In this document: piece by piece, positions 10,474 to 21,451 of the stretch
How the letters are laid out: every line of letters begins with the position of its first letter
Position numbering within the stretch: position 1 is the first letter of the stretch
Assembly (NCBI GenBank): GCA_002286855.1
Contig: NRSV01000042.1
Span: 62,001-126,000, forward strand
DNA length: 64,000 bases
Source of the DNA: Bipolaris cookei
Taxonomy: Eukaryota; Ascomycota; Dothideomycetes; Pleosporales; Pleosporaceae
Direction: 5' to 3'
The notes under the pieces: model-generated
Seen by the model: the letters and a program-made list of their open reading frames with translations, nothing else
What the model was told of the DNA's origin: nothing
The model's database searches: none
Program-made: the position numbers and the translations under genes

Positions 10474-12416
10474 ATGGCTATTCCATTCAGACAAACGCAA
10501 CGCCAGCAGTCGCGGCAACTGTCGACTGACCCTCGCAATGAGCTCCACCCTCAAGTCGACCACTACATTGGGATTGATGTGGGTACTGGTAGTGCCAGAG
10601 CTTGCATCATGAACGATCAAGGCGATATTGTAGGACTGGCATCAGAGAACATTGGTCTCTGGCAGCCACAAACTGGTTATTATGTAATTTACGCTGCTGC
10701 AGGTACAAACATTAGCGAAAACTAAAATGACGCAGGAACAATCCACGACAGACATTTGGCGATGCATCTGCTCTTCAGTCCGTCGAGCAATAGACCAGCA
10801 CAACATCGACCCGAATACTGTTCGTGGCATTGGCTTCGACGCCACATGTTCCCTTGCTGTCTTCAGGGACGACACTGACGAACCTGTTCCGGTTACCGGG
10901 CCCAACTTCGACAATAAAGATGGCAACGACCGCAACGTCATTCTTTGGCTCGACCATCGGCCTGTAGAGGAAACAAATAAGATAAATGCTACCAAGCACA
11001 ACCTGCTTCGATATGTTGGAGGCAAAATGTCAATTGAGATGGAGATTCCAAAAGTGCTTTGGCTCAAGAACAACATGCCAAAAGAGTTGTTCGACCGTTG
11101 CAAGTTCTATGATCTAACGGACGCTCTTACACATCTTGCCACTGGAAGCGAGAGCCGGAGCTATTGCAGTGTTGTCTGCAAGCAAGGCTTCGTACCGGTC
11201 GGCGTTGATGGAAGTGTCAAGGGATGGCAGGAGGATTTTCTCAAGGAAATCGGTCTTGAGGAATTGTGCGAGGACAACTTTAAGCGCATGGGAGGTGTTG
11301 ATAATGTGGTTTGTCCATCGCTTTAAGGTCTCTAGAGTGCAACTAACCCTCTGGCAGAATGGGCGTTATCTTACTGCCGGTGAGCTCGTCGGTACGCTCA
11401 GCGAAAAGGCCGCACAGGAAATGGGCCTTCAGCCAGGTATCGCAGTCGGCAGCGGCGTCATCGATGCTTATGCCGGTTGGATTGGCACTGTTGGCGCCAA
11501 AGTCAAGCTTGACGAGGGCACGCTCGACATGGATCAACCCAAGAACGACGTTTCCCAAGCCTTCACACGTCTTGCTGCCGTTGCAGGAACCTCTACCTGC
11601 CATCTCGCCATGTCCCGCGACCCCGTTTTTGTGGACGGAGTATGGGGCCCATACCGAGACGTGCTCTTACCAGGCTACTGGATGGCAGAGGGCGGACAGA
11701 GTGCAACGGGTGAACTACTCAAGCACATAATCGAGACACACCCTGCTTTCAATGAGGCTGTCTCTGTTGCTGAAACTTACAACACGAACATTTACGACTA
11801 TCTGAACGAACACTTACGCGAAATGGCCGACAATGAAAAAGCACCTCATATCTCCTGGCTCGGCCGCCACTTTTTCTTCTACGGCGACCTTTTTGGAAAC
11901 CGCTCACCTATAGCTGATCCTAACATGAAGGGATCTGTCATCGGTCTAAGCTCCGACAAGAGCCTTGACAGTCTAGCGTTGTATTATTATGCCACAATGG
12001 AGTTCATTGCCTTGCAGACGCATCAAATTGTTTCGGCAATGAACAAATCAGGACATGTCATTTCATCTATATTCATGTCAGGGTCCCAGTGCCAGAACAG
12101 CCTACTCATGGAGCTCATGGCCACGGCATGCGACATGCCTGTGCTCATCCCACGATACGTACATGCCGCTGTTGTGCATGGCGCAGCTATGTTGGGCGCC
12201 AAGGCCGCCAGCACAGACAAGGATGGCAAGAGCGAGCCGCTGTGGGATATCATGGATCGGCTCAGCAAGCCTGGTAAAACAGTAAAACCGTTGGCTGACA
12301 AGGCAGTCAAGAAGCTGTTGGATGCCAAGTACAAGGTCTTTTTGGAGCAGTGCGAGGGACAGCAAAAATACAGGAACGAGGTTGATGCGGCAATCCAGGG
12401 ATGGAAGAGCAATTAA
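10474..12416 (+). CDS. FGGY-family carbohydrate kinase (D-ribulokinase / YDR109C type)
   Basis: Exons 10474-10683, 10736-11308 and 11358-12416 give 613 aa. The N-terminal actin-like fold begins HYIGIDVGTGSARACIMN, the phosphate-1 motif. This is followed by GIGFDATCSLAVF and VILWLDHR, typical of the ribulokinase branch. The C-terminal half has GVIDAYAGWIGTVG, a MSGSQCQNSLLMELMA segment and HGAAMLGAKAA, all conserved in eukaryotic FGGY/Ydr109c proteins. These enzymes phosphorylate D-ribulose with ATP, probably as metabolite repair. Both introns are ~50 nt, and joining them restores TGYYEQSTTDIW and DNVNGRYLTAGELVG. The first ~25 residues are basic and Gln/Ser-rich, which could be a weak mitochondrial presequence. 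Substrate is inferred from the family. Confidence 0.88.
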
Positions 12417-12714
12417 AGGAACCGTGGTGGAAGCCGTGTCCGTCGGAAGTGTAATTAGAAGTATGCTCTAGATACCATGTCCTATCTCGACAATTTTCAA
12501 AAGGCCATGCTTAACGTCTTTTGTAGCGTGACTCCATGCCCATGTTGCCAAAGGAAAAAGCCATATTCTGGTTTGTCAATCCGCTTTGTCCGTGTATCGT
12601 GAGAGACCAACATCACCTCTTTTCAAGGACTTTTTTTCTCGCTCATCGCCATTGTTCGTGAAAGGGTATCGTGTATGATAGATTTGAAGAAGATTTGTCA
12701 AAATAATGTATGAT

Positions 12715-13618
12715 TTAGTAGCGACGGCGCGGGCCTCGTGGCGGGTCGCGATGACCGCCTTCGTTGAAGCCGTATCGCCCATCTTGAAAGCTGCCAGCTC
12801 GCGCGCCTGTGTCAATTTCCATGTCATCGGCTGATTGCGTCAGGCGACCAGCTGGGGCTCGGGACAGCGACAGATGGGTGCTCGCAGGGACATCCTTCAT
12901 GTATACGTAGAGAAGTCTGCCATCAGCCTGTACACTGCATTAGTCCTGCTCCGCTCGGAACCTTGCATAGACTGACCTTTTGGTTGTTGAACGTCGCAAT
13001 GACATTCTCGGCTCCTTCCCTGGTCGCAAACTGAAGCTCTACCATGACTGTTGGGCTTGCAGACAAGAGCTTGCATCCTAGAGTCTCTCCTCCAATGGGG
13101 CTCATGACAGCCTCGATATCCGCGGCTGTTGTCCCGGGTGCAAAGTTGCTTGCAATGACGGTGCATGGCCCTCCGTTTGCAACACCTCGGATGCTGATAC
13201 CTGCACCATCATTATTGCGTGCGCCCGCACCCCGGTTGAGAGACGATGCAAACTTGTCAAACGTCCTCGTGTTGCGCTCGAGTTGCGATGCTGATGCCGT
13301 TCGCGCAAGGTGGTTCCTGGTGTTGGCTGCGCTGCGGGGATTGTTCAGCTTGTGCAGGTCGTGTTGCCATTTCCCGTCGATACTGCCGGCTGGCTTCGCA
13401 CTCGCCGATCGTTTTTGAACACCAGCACTGCCGTTTATCCGACTGAGAAGAGATGGCTTCTCAGAGTCGACCCGCGGCTTTGCGCTCGCACCGGACGCAT
13501 TGTGTTTCTGGCCACGGCTTCCGCCGCCGAGGAACTGCTGGGCGAGTGTCTCGTTCTTCTTCTTCTCCCGCGTCTGTTTGACAAAGTCATCGAACGATAC
13601 AGCTGCCGATGCGACCAT
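12715..13618 (-). CDS. RRM-domain RNA-binding protein
   Basis: Exons 13618-12977 and 12927-12715 across a 49-nt intron give 284 aa. The N-terminus is MVASAAVSFDDFVKQTREKKKNETLAQQFLG, followed by a Ser/Ala/Arg-rich linker. An RRM follows at about residues 150-225 (GPCTVIASNFAPGTTAADIE, MVELQFATREGAENVIATFN, ADGRLLYVYM). The RNP1-equivalent strand is degenerate, as in ALY/REF-like RRMs. The tail is Arg/Gly-rich (RDPPRGPRRRY). A role in RNA processing or export is inferred; I do not recognise a specific orthologue. An upstream in-frame ATG at 13783 would give 339 aa with a basic, hydroxylated N-terminus that could target mitochondria. I prefer 13618 because the conserved-looking sequence starts there. 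The gene is convergent with the FGGY kinase. Confidence 0.75.
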
Positions 13619-15104
13619 GATGGGCGATTGCAGTAGGTTGAAATTGGGGGTGAGGCGGAAGTGGGCTGGGATGTTGGAAGGAAAGCGCGTGGATGTCGAC
13701 CTAAGAATGGCCGGTGAGCGCGTCAATGGAGACAACAGCGCTATGGTAAACGCTCGGACCCCCTTCCCGCCCCGGCGAAACAAAAAACCCGCCGCGAAAA
13801 GTTCCCGTACAAAAGTTGGAAGCTCTACAGCTTCTTCTCTTCACTGCACAACGCAACGTTTGGTAAGTTCATAACACCCCCTCTACTTTCCTTTCGCGTC
13901 ATCGCTATCATGATGAACATACGTGTCGCCCCTATCATACACTACATGGTGATCGACCACCCAAAGCCAAATGGGAAAACTGATATCTTTAACTTTTTTG
14001 AATTGTTGCGAAAAAGCTATCTGCGAATCATTGCTAACTGATTCCAAAGACTCTAGATAAATGCGATTGTTCACCGCCTGCTGGCGCAATGCATGCGCCG
14101 GCGCAGCCTCGTAGCGGCTCACCTATCATAGCTTCGCGAAGCCTTCCACATACGCGGCGCATTCACTGTCTATGGCTCGATTGTTGCAAGCAGCAACGGT
14201 GCGCTCCATACATGGAAGGCTTCTTGGAGCTATGACCGGATAGAAAAGGTTAGAATACATTCTGGCACCCACAAACACCTGTTCTTCAATGATGAGCAAC
14301 AAGTGTATTATCAAATACCGACCTACCCATGGGGAACAAATTAGTTCGATTACCTGAATATCTTTTTACACACAATCTTCAGTCGCAACATTTGTACATG
14401 TGACATGTAGCTGACTCCATTTCAGGTATCTGATAGACTACTGATTACTCACCACTTTCGACGGCCGGTTGTCTGTAAAAAGGTAAATACTTATTGTGTT
14501 TTGCCTCTATGCTATGATGAACACCAATTCATGCTAACTCAGAGGGGTTCGCCCCACTGATTGACAAACCTTTCGAGACTTTTCATCTTTCGACTGATTG
14601 CTTCTTTACTTTAACCATTGCACGAAACAATTGGGCCGAGTTAGTGCTAATGAGGATGCAGATTGCTTTGTTACTCATTGCGCTGAGCTGCTACCAGCGT
14701 TACAAATGTCGTTCCTGCCTATAGAGAGGACACTACATTACGGTGTTGTATCGGTGGATGCAAGAAACGCCGAGGCATGTTCAGTGTTGGCGTGGGCCAG
14801 GGAGGGTGGGCGATGTAGTCAAGCACCATCATGCTTTCAAGTGTAGAAGTTTATAGCTTGACCAAAAGAACATTGTATGCATCATTTTCCAAGCGTGCCA
14901 TTGCCATATTGAATAGTCTAGTTCAATCGTATATCCGATGTGCTTAAGAACGCGTGTCTTCATTGATAGGTGGGGAACACGTGAACGCGCGTCTTCGTAT
15001 TGCGGTTTCGGAAATTATAGCGTGATTACCGTTGTCCTTTTAACATCCCCAAATACACTATACAAACAGCACATTGCAACCACGAAAATTGAGACAATCG
15101 CAAA
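13619..15104. other. Intergenic, no gene seen
   Basis: About 1.5 kb, partly AT-rich, between divergent RRM and SFH5 genes. Small frames (for example 13883-14122 minus, 14598-14846 plus) have no domain features. The flanks are presumably promoters. Nothing else is recognised. Confidence 0.5.
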
Positions 15105-16425
15105 ATGGCAACAAACCCAGAAGAGACCAAGGCGCTAACTACCGAAGGCGCAGGACTCCTCAATGAGGCTACTCCAGAGAAGCAGCCCGAGTCCAGCCCT
15201 ACGGTCGAGTCCACCGACAAAAAGGAGGACGCCAAGGCCGTGGACAATGCGACTGTCGGAGTAGCTGATCTCTCAGTCTCTGAGAAAAAAGAAGAGGAGA
15301 AGGAGGCAGAGAAGGTGGAGGCGGAAGAAAAGAAGGAAGAACCAAAAGAGGAACCAAAGACAGAAGTCAAAGAGGAAGAGCCAAAGGAGGAAAGCAAGAC
15401 GGAGGAAGCACCACCGACTACTAGCACAACAACGCCTGTCGTTGCGGCTCCTAGCGACGTGCAACCCGAAGCTAGCACCGTTGAACCCACTACCGGTCCC
15501 GTATGGCCCGAGACGGCGCCCGAGCATCCTCTGACCAAGTTCTACGACGCGTTCGAAGCCCTTGTCACCGAAGCCCAGCACAGCGAGGTCTACGGCATCG
15601 AGCTCAGCAAATCCAATGCGTTCCACACCAAGCTCATCCTACAAAAGTTCCTGCGCGCCAACCAGAATGATCTGAACAAGGCAAAGGCGCAGCTCCTCGA
15701 GACACTCAAGTGGCGCAAGTCGTTTGATCCCGTCAAGGCTGCCACCGAGACATTTGACAAGGCCAGGTTTGAGGGCCTGGGCTACGTCCTTGAGGTTGAG
15801 GGTGTGCCCGAGAGCCCGAATAAGAAGGATATTACTACATTTAATGTCTATGGCGCTGTCAAGGATAACAAAGCTACATTTGGAGATCTAGATGGGTAAG
15901 TTTTGATATATATTTTTTTACTCCCCAATACATGCGTCAGAGAAAATGGAAAAAAGGAGGAGAAAGAGAAAGGCTAACGAGTAAACACACAGCTTCCTCC
16001 GCTGGCGCGTAGGCCTCATGGAAAAATCCGTACAAGCTCTCTCTCTCTCCTCCGCCACAACCCCTATCCCCAACTACGGCGAAGGTCCAGACCCCTACCA
16101 AGGCTTCCAAGTCCACGACTACCTCCAAGTCTCGTTTATCCGCCGTGATCCCTTCGTCAAGGCTGCGACCAACAAGACGATTGAGATTCTGGGACGCCAC
16201 TACCCGGAAACGTTGTCGCGCAAGTTCTTTGTTAATGTGCCCGCCATCATGGGTTGGGTGTTTACAGCAGTGAAGCTGGTGGTGGCCAAGGAGACGAGTA
16301 GAAAGTTTGTGGTGTTGAGTGATGGGAAGCAGCTTGCTACTCAGCTGGGTAAGGATGTGCCTAAGAGTTATGGTGGTGAGAAACCGGAGTTGGCCGAGTG
16401 TGCAGAGACAATGGCTATGGCTTGA
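15105..16425 (+). CDS. SFH5: Phosphatidylinositol transfer protein Sfh5
   Basis: Exons 15105-15895 and 15993-16425 across a 97-nt intron give 407 aa. The first ~135 residues are a low-complexity acidic/Lys region (KEEEKEAEKVEAEEKKEE and similar). Then comes the Sec14 fold: CRAL-TRIO N-terminal helix bundle (ILQKFLRANQNDLNKAKAQL, LKWRKSFDP), followed in exon 2 by FLRWRVGLMEKSVQAL, YQGFQVHDYLQVSF and the lipid-gate region PETLSRKFFVNVPAIMGW. This order and wording are those of Sfh5, a non-classical Sec14-like protein at the ER and plasma membrane that moves phosphatidylinositol; yeast Sfh5 has also been described as haem-binding. The acidic N-terminal extension is common in Dothideomycete Sfh5. 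ATG 15105 is the first in frame. Confidence 0.93.
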
Positions 16426-16790
16426 GTGAGGCGAGGTAATAGGGTCTGGAGCGACGGTAGATGTAATGGCAGGTGAGCTGAAGAACTTGTTCGCAGCGTC
16501 GAGCAGAGCGATGTAGCTTTTTTTTCCTTGTTCCTTTTCTTTCTTCTTTCTTCCTTCTAGCAAGGAACTACACAAGTCCTTGATATACCCAAATTGCCCT
16601 TTTTCTATCGCGTTCTGTATTCGAGAATGCAAATCAATATATATATATGTTATACTATACTTCGCTCTGCAGATACATAGCTGAAAATACTAGAAGTACA
16701 CCGTTCTTCGTTATCGTCGTTGTAGAAGATGGAATACAAACAGGTATAGAAATCAAAGCAAAAAAAACGAAGAAACTAAACATTTCGTTA
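16426..16790. other. Convergent 3' intergenic region
   Basis: About 365 bases between two convergent genes. They contain T- and CT-rich runs and an AT dinucleotide run near 16637-16650, consistent with two 3' UTRs. Confidence 0.5.
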
Positions 16791-18461
16791 CTACTCTTTC
16801 TTCTTCTCACCCTCGTCTCTATCCACCACCGCTCTGTCCACCCACCCCTCCCCCCTCAAAACACCCAACCCCTTCCTCACAACCCCACTATTAACAGACC
16901 GAGGCGAAACCTCATACAGCGTATTCACCAGCGTCAAGCTGGCCACAAAAAGCAACACATCGCCATTCTTCACACCAGTCCACCACCCATGCTTAACCCC
17001 TACTTTCCACAGCGAATCCAGCGACATACGCGCCGTATATAGGAAATTCGTTCTGCCATTCTTACGCACCAGGAATCCCCACATACCGCCCAGCACACCG
17101 CTCAGGAACCATCGCTGAGTCGCGAGAAAAGAGCGAGGCAAGATATTTGTAAAGAGGCAGATGGAACCCCAACTCGTTCCTATTGCGCCTGAGAGGAAGA
17201 TGGACATGCGGAGGATAGACTTGGCGAGGATGTTCAGGGAGGCTAGTGGGGAGGATAAAAAGGCTTTGTATTTGCGGATGCTGAGGGTGGCGAAGAAGAT
17301 GGTGAAGAGGCGGGCGATTTTCGGGAAGGCTTGGATCCAGTATTGGATGTAGGTGCGGAGACAAGAGGGATCATGTGGGTGGAGGAGGGCGCAGGAGAGG
17401 GATTTGATGGCTGGGTGCGCGGAGGAAGTGATGGGGGAGATGGAGCCGAGACGTTTGGGGAGGGTTTCTGCGTCTGGGAAAAGGATGGGCGAGATGAAAG
17501 GTGGCCATCTCTGACGCGAGATTTCAGCTAGATTATCGACAATGTCGAAGGTGCCTGGCCAAGGTGCGGACTGTGGGTAGTCTGCAGGACGCTTTTGGAT
17601 GTATTCGGGAGAGTTTCGGAGAATGTGGTCGCCGAAGCCAGAGGGGAAGCAGTCGCGGTCGAAGACGAATGCGTGGAGGAGCTGGCCGCATGCTACAGGC
17701 ATGAGCATCCATGAGCCGAACCAGCTCGGTCTGTTTTTCATGTAGCCCAGCTCTTCAAGGTAGTTGTAGCTGAATTCCAGCGCTCGTGTCATGACGTAGA
17801 TTGCCATGGTGATGCGCAGTTGGTCTCCAGGGTACACGGCAAGGAAGAAGCCTGCCAGACTGGATCCGATGGCTGGTGCGAGTGTAGATGTTAACGAGCG
17901 GGATATCCGCGGGTTCCGCCGCCGAAAAGAGCGCGCTTCATTGCTGAGTAGACTCTCACGGGTGTGCACAAAGACGCGTCGTAGGAGGCGATGGAAGAGG
18001 AGTATCAGAGCGAGAGAGCTGCTAAGACGGACGTTGGATGACTTCCAGATGGGTACACGGGGTTGGTTCCTGCTAGTATGTCAGTATAAATCCATTTCAA
18101 AACACTTATTCTTTACACAAAGCAAAATAGACTAGTTGTACCTCTTGACAGTTCCTCGCGACAAGAACCTTGTCTTAATCACCTCCCACGCCTTGAGCCC
18201 AGTCAAGGTCACCAAGCCCAGGCGTAACGCGGCGCGGAAGGCAGCGACATTGTAATCATCCGGGCCTTTGACAATGGCGTCGTATCGCTTGGGGTGGATG
18301 CTGCGTTTCTTCACAACCGGCGCACGTGAAAGGAGGTACTGATGCAGCAACTGATACTCCTTTGCCGAGATGGTGTAGCGTAGCGCATTACGCAGGATGG
18401 GGTCGATGGGCTGCGGCTTGCCCGGTGGAGAAGGCTGCGAAGCGCTAGCCGACGACGACAT
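16791..18461 (-). CDS. TMEM135-like multi-spanning membrane protein
   Basis: Exons 18461-18142 and 18069-16791 across a 72-nt intron give 532 aa. Exon 1 is soluble-looking with RNALRYTISAKEYQLLHQYL and PKRYDAIVKG...FRAALRLGL, a conserved start in fungal relatives. Exon 2 has several hydrophobic segments (SSLALILLFHRLL, LAPAIGSSLAGFFLAVY, MAIYVMTRALEF, ILRMSIFLSGAIGTSWGSIC, FLSGVLGGMWGFL). It also has the cysteine-containing CALLHPHDPSCLRTYIQYW motif resembling the N-terminal region of TMEM135 proteins. Animal TMEM135 is linked to peroxisome and mitochondrial dynamics. The fungal function is not established, so I claim only the family resemblance. The tail is charged (DRDEGEKKKE). Confidence 0.75.
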
Positions 18462-19979
18462 ACTGGGCGTCTGGTGTGGTGTGAGCCGTGATCATGACGT
18501 GAGAGAGGGGGAGCGCTCTGTTGTTGTTTTCGGCGCAATCTGGGGTCTGGGGGAGGCTAGTAACCTGATGCCCATAGGACTTACCTTAACACGGCACAAA
18601 TACAATGGACCTCGGTTCATGCAATCCACCCATGGTAATCAATCATTCACATGCGAACTCCCCGCATATGTCCCCGCTCAAACTTGGCGATCTGCAGGGT
18701 CATTGCCAAGGAAATATGCTATGTGAATAGCCAGATCATGCTAGCTTGCTAAAAATGTCTTTCCATCTAGAATACATTCAAGACAGTCTTACAAATCCTA
18801 CCCCCCTACCCCTACCCCCAACGCTACTATACTAACGATAGATCCATAGCTATATAGCTATGCAGCGCTTTTCTAGGCAGTTTAGAATACTTTAAAACTA
18901 ACTTAAATTAGAAGCAAGGCTACGTCTTATATAGCCTTAGGGCTGAGAAAGGACGTTAAACCAGAATAATAATAGAAGCAAGGCTAGGCATAAAGTCCCT
19001 AGCGTATAGCTCATATAAATGAATACACCCAGCATTAAACCTGCAGTTAGCTTCCGGTGCAGCTATCATACAACTTCGAGACGCAGTGTAATAGGTGGCC
19101 ATAGCTAACGCGAAGGCTTACATGCCATAGAGATCAACCATCGCGCTGCCCTACAGCTCCGCAGACCTGTCGTGGATCTCTCGTCCAACCCACTACCCCC
19201 TTGTCCTTCTCGAACATACCGCAGCTGATACATGTACGCATGATACATGATAGCAAGACCTGAGTATAGGCTTTAGCACGCAGAGTGAGTGTTACTAGAA
19301 GACTGCTGTTATTGCATGCATGCACAAAAGTGGAAAGAATTTGCATACCTTGAGGGTACAGCCGTCGTACGGTCATATAACAAGCGCCTTTCTTGCATGA
19401 GTATTATAATATTTAATATTTAAGGGTGACGAGAAGTCTAGATATTGGTGTTTACAAGCGCTGGTGAGGGTAGAGCAGAGATCCTGTACTTAGTAAGGCT
19501 GCATGCTGTCTTCTCATCGATGATAGCCCTTCTATCTCTTCGTAATGGCATCTAGTCCAGACATCAATAACAACCCTATGGCCAATGCGGGTCGGCCACC
19601 TCTTTCTAGCGGTGGCAAACAATATCTACTAGCAGTACTTATTATAGTTACGTATCATACGTGTGTGGCGAAGGTGAAAGCCTTTTTGTAATCTTATGTC
19701 ATTACCTGAATTCCTGGCTATTTAAATGAGATATTAAAATGTTGCAAGTACAACAAGCATGTACATATCTGCAGCTCGAATAAGTAATATAACGGCATTA
19801 GCAACTACTAGCTGTCGCTATTATTGATGTTACGAAACAGCACTGCAATGGATACAAAGACGAGACTCTGAATACAGCAAATTATTCCCTTGATAAAACT
19901 TTTTTTTAAAAAAAACCCTCTCTTATTATTTGGGTCATAGCTGTGCTTGCAGGAAGTCCAGTCATAGGAATTATTATTT
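18462..19979. other. Gene-poor, AT-rich region
   Basis: About 1.5 kb with no supported gene. From ~18780 to 19780 it is visibly AT-rich, with many TA steps. It contains an 18-bp perfect palindrome (18845-18862), a repeated 13-mer AGAAGCAAGGCTA (near 18910 and 18970), and ATTTAATATTTAA-type runs near 19410. It looks like degraded repeat sequence, possibly affected by RIP, but no transposon protein survives. Confidence 0.5.
18845..18862. repeat. Perfect 18-bp palindrome
   Basis: CATAGCTATATAGCTATG reads the same on both strands. It lies in the AT-rich gene-poor stretch. Its function is unknown and it may simply reflect local TA-rich composition. Confidence 0.6.
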
Positions 19980-20758
19980 CTAAGAAGTGAAGTTGTACAC
20001 CATAACATCGTACCAGAAACATTCATCTCCATCAACAGACGAGATACTAAAGTTCGTAATAGAGTCAAACCCAATATGGGTGTAGAAGCCTTCTGAAGTG
20101 GGCAGTGCTATTAGCGTAACGTTGATATTATCCTTCTTACCAATATCAACCCCTTTTCTCACCAGTCTCGTCCCAGCCCCATGTAACCGGAAGTCTGGAT
20201 GTGTACACAATGTATCGAGGTATAGTTGGTTCGAGCCGAAAGGTTCATCAACATATTTTCGCTTAGCAGCAATAGATTTGTATTCCATATCAATACGCGA
20301 GTGAGATTCATATCTCTATGCTCACATTCCTCTTAGTTCTAATCAGCGCATGTCCACTGTTCCCTAATTTTCGTGGTCTCCTTACTAGATGAGGTATGTA
20401 AGAGCATTGTATCTTTCCCTGGATTCTGCTGCCAAATGGCTACGGCCGCTACCGTCAAGTCGCTCTCTGCGGGTGCCTCGATTATCTCTACATGGTAGGA
20501 CGCCGTTGTCAATGCCCGAACGACGCCCAAACGCACACACCGATGGTGCTCTTCAGGATATTTTCCCCGAAATCGATATAAATACTGCCAAGAAGGAACA
20601 GGGGAAAATGCAGCGATTATAACGCTAGCGATATCATCTGCGTCCTCCAAGCTAGCATTGCGAAGGAGGGGTTGTGCGCTAAGAATCTGTTGTTGGCTTT
20701 TTGTATAAGTAGCAAAGAAGATTAGAAGAACTGTAAAGCAGTAGTAAATCTTCATCAT
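19980..20758 (-). pseudogene. Decayed GNAT-family N-acetyltransferase
   Basis: The 5' part (ATG 20758 to the TAG at 20341-20339) encodes a hydrophobic leader (MMKIYYCFTVLLIFFATYT) followed by a GNAT N-terminal half (LRNASLEDADDIASVIIAAF, VPSWQYLYRFRGKYPEEHH). In the same frame a second stop, TAA, sits at 20335-20333, after which the expected CEHRDMNLTRVL continues. A one-base shift near 20290 then moves to the frame of EYKSIAAKRKYVDEPFGSNQLYLDTLCTHPDFRLHGAGTRLV, which holds the acetyl-CoA loop region (R-LHGAG), and runs to the stop at 19980. Two nonsense codons and one frameshift make this a pseudogene. An intron short enough to remove both stops (~28 nt) is implausible. The leader before the GNAT fold is unusual, since these enzymes are normally intracellular. 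Confidence 0.75.
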
Positions 20759-20881
20759 AATATGGGTTTTGAGGTTATTTGAAGATCGTTTGAACACAAG
20801 GTGGAAAGGATCATTTAAGTGCTGACAGTCACGTCTATAGTCACCTGCCCTTTCCGCGTTGGCGTTCCAGCACCTCCCCAA

Positions 20882-21451
20882 CGCGTTGACGAAAGAGAAG
20901 TCGATTTGTTATCATCAACAAGTAATAATGGTCCAAGACCGCCACGAAGTACTTTTGCTATCAGTGGCGATTTTACCACGATCTGTTAACGTGTTTTACA
21001 AGCGAGTGAGCCACACACTACTAACTACGTTACTGAGTCATGTATCATTTTCTTTCACTTTTATATTCCACACGTAACTGTGTGACAACACCTATCACAG
21101 CCTTGAAGAGCACGTGAATATTCGTGGTTCTAATAGGCAACATATCAGCACTAGCAATAGCGTTGCAAGTTCAATCTCAAGTTAGCCCAGCACACCTAGA
21201 ACAACAGCATTATTATCATTTCAAGCACACACATTTCCAACCCAAGACAAAAGCATGTGTTCATAGTATATGCATATTTCTTCCGATATCCAGTTCCCTA
21301 AAAAATAATGCCCTAGTATTACAAAAATACATCCAACATCACACCCATTTCATCCCTACACATGATATATATTCCAAATGAAAAGCCAACTATACATAAG
21401 AGAAAATTTTGGGATTGTGAAAAACGACCACACATTACAAAATTGGCTTTT
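20882..21451. other. Intergenic / CFEM 3' flank
   Basis: About 570 AT-rich bases between the GNAT remnant and the CFEM gene stop. The side near 21300-21451 is probably the 3' UTR of the CFEM gene. Nothing else is seen. Confidence 0.45.

Noticed and set aside
19980..20758. Reading the GNAT locus as one spliced gene
   Set aside because: An intron removing the two stops would be about 28 nt, and the one-base shift near 20290 would remain. A pseudogene fits better.
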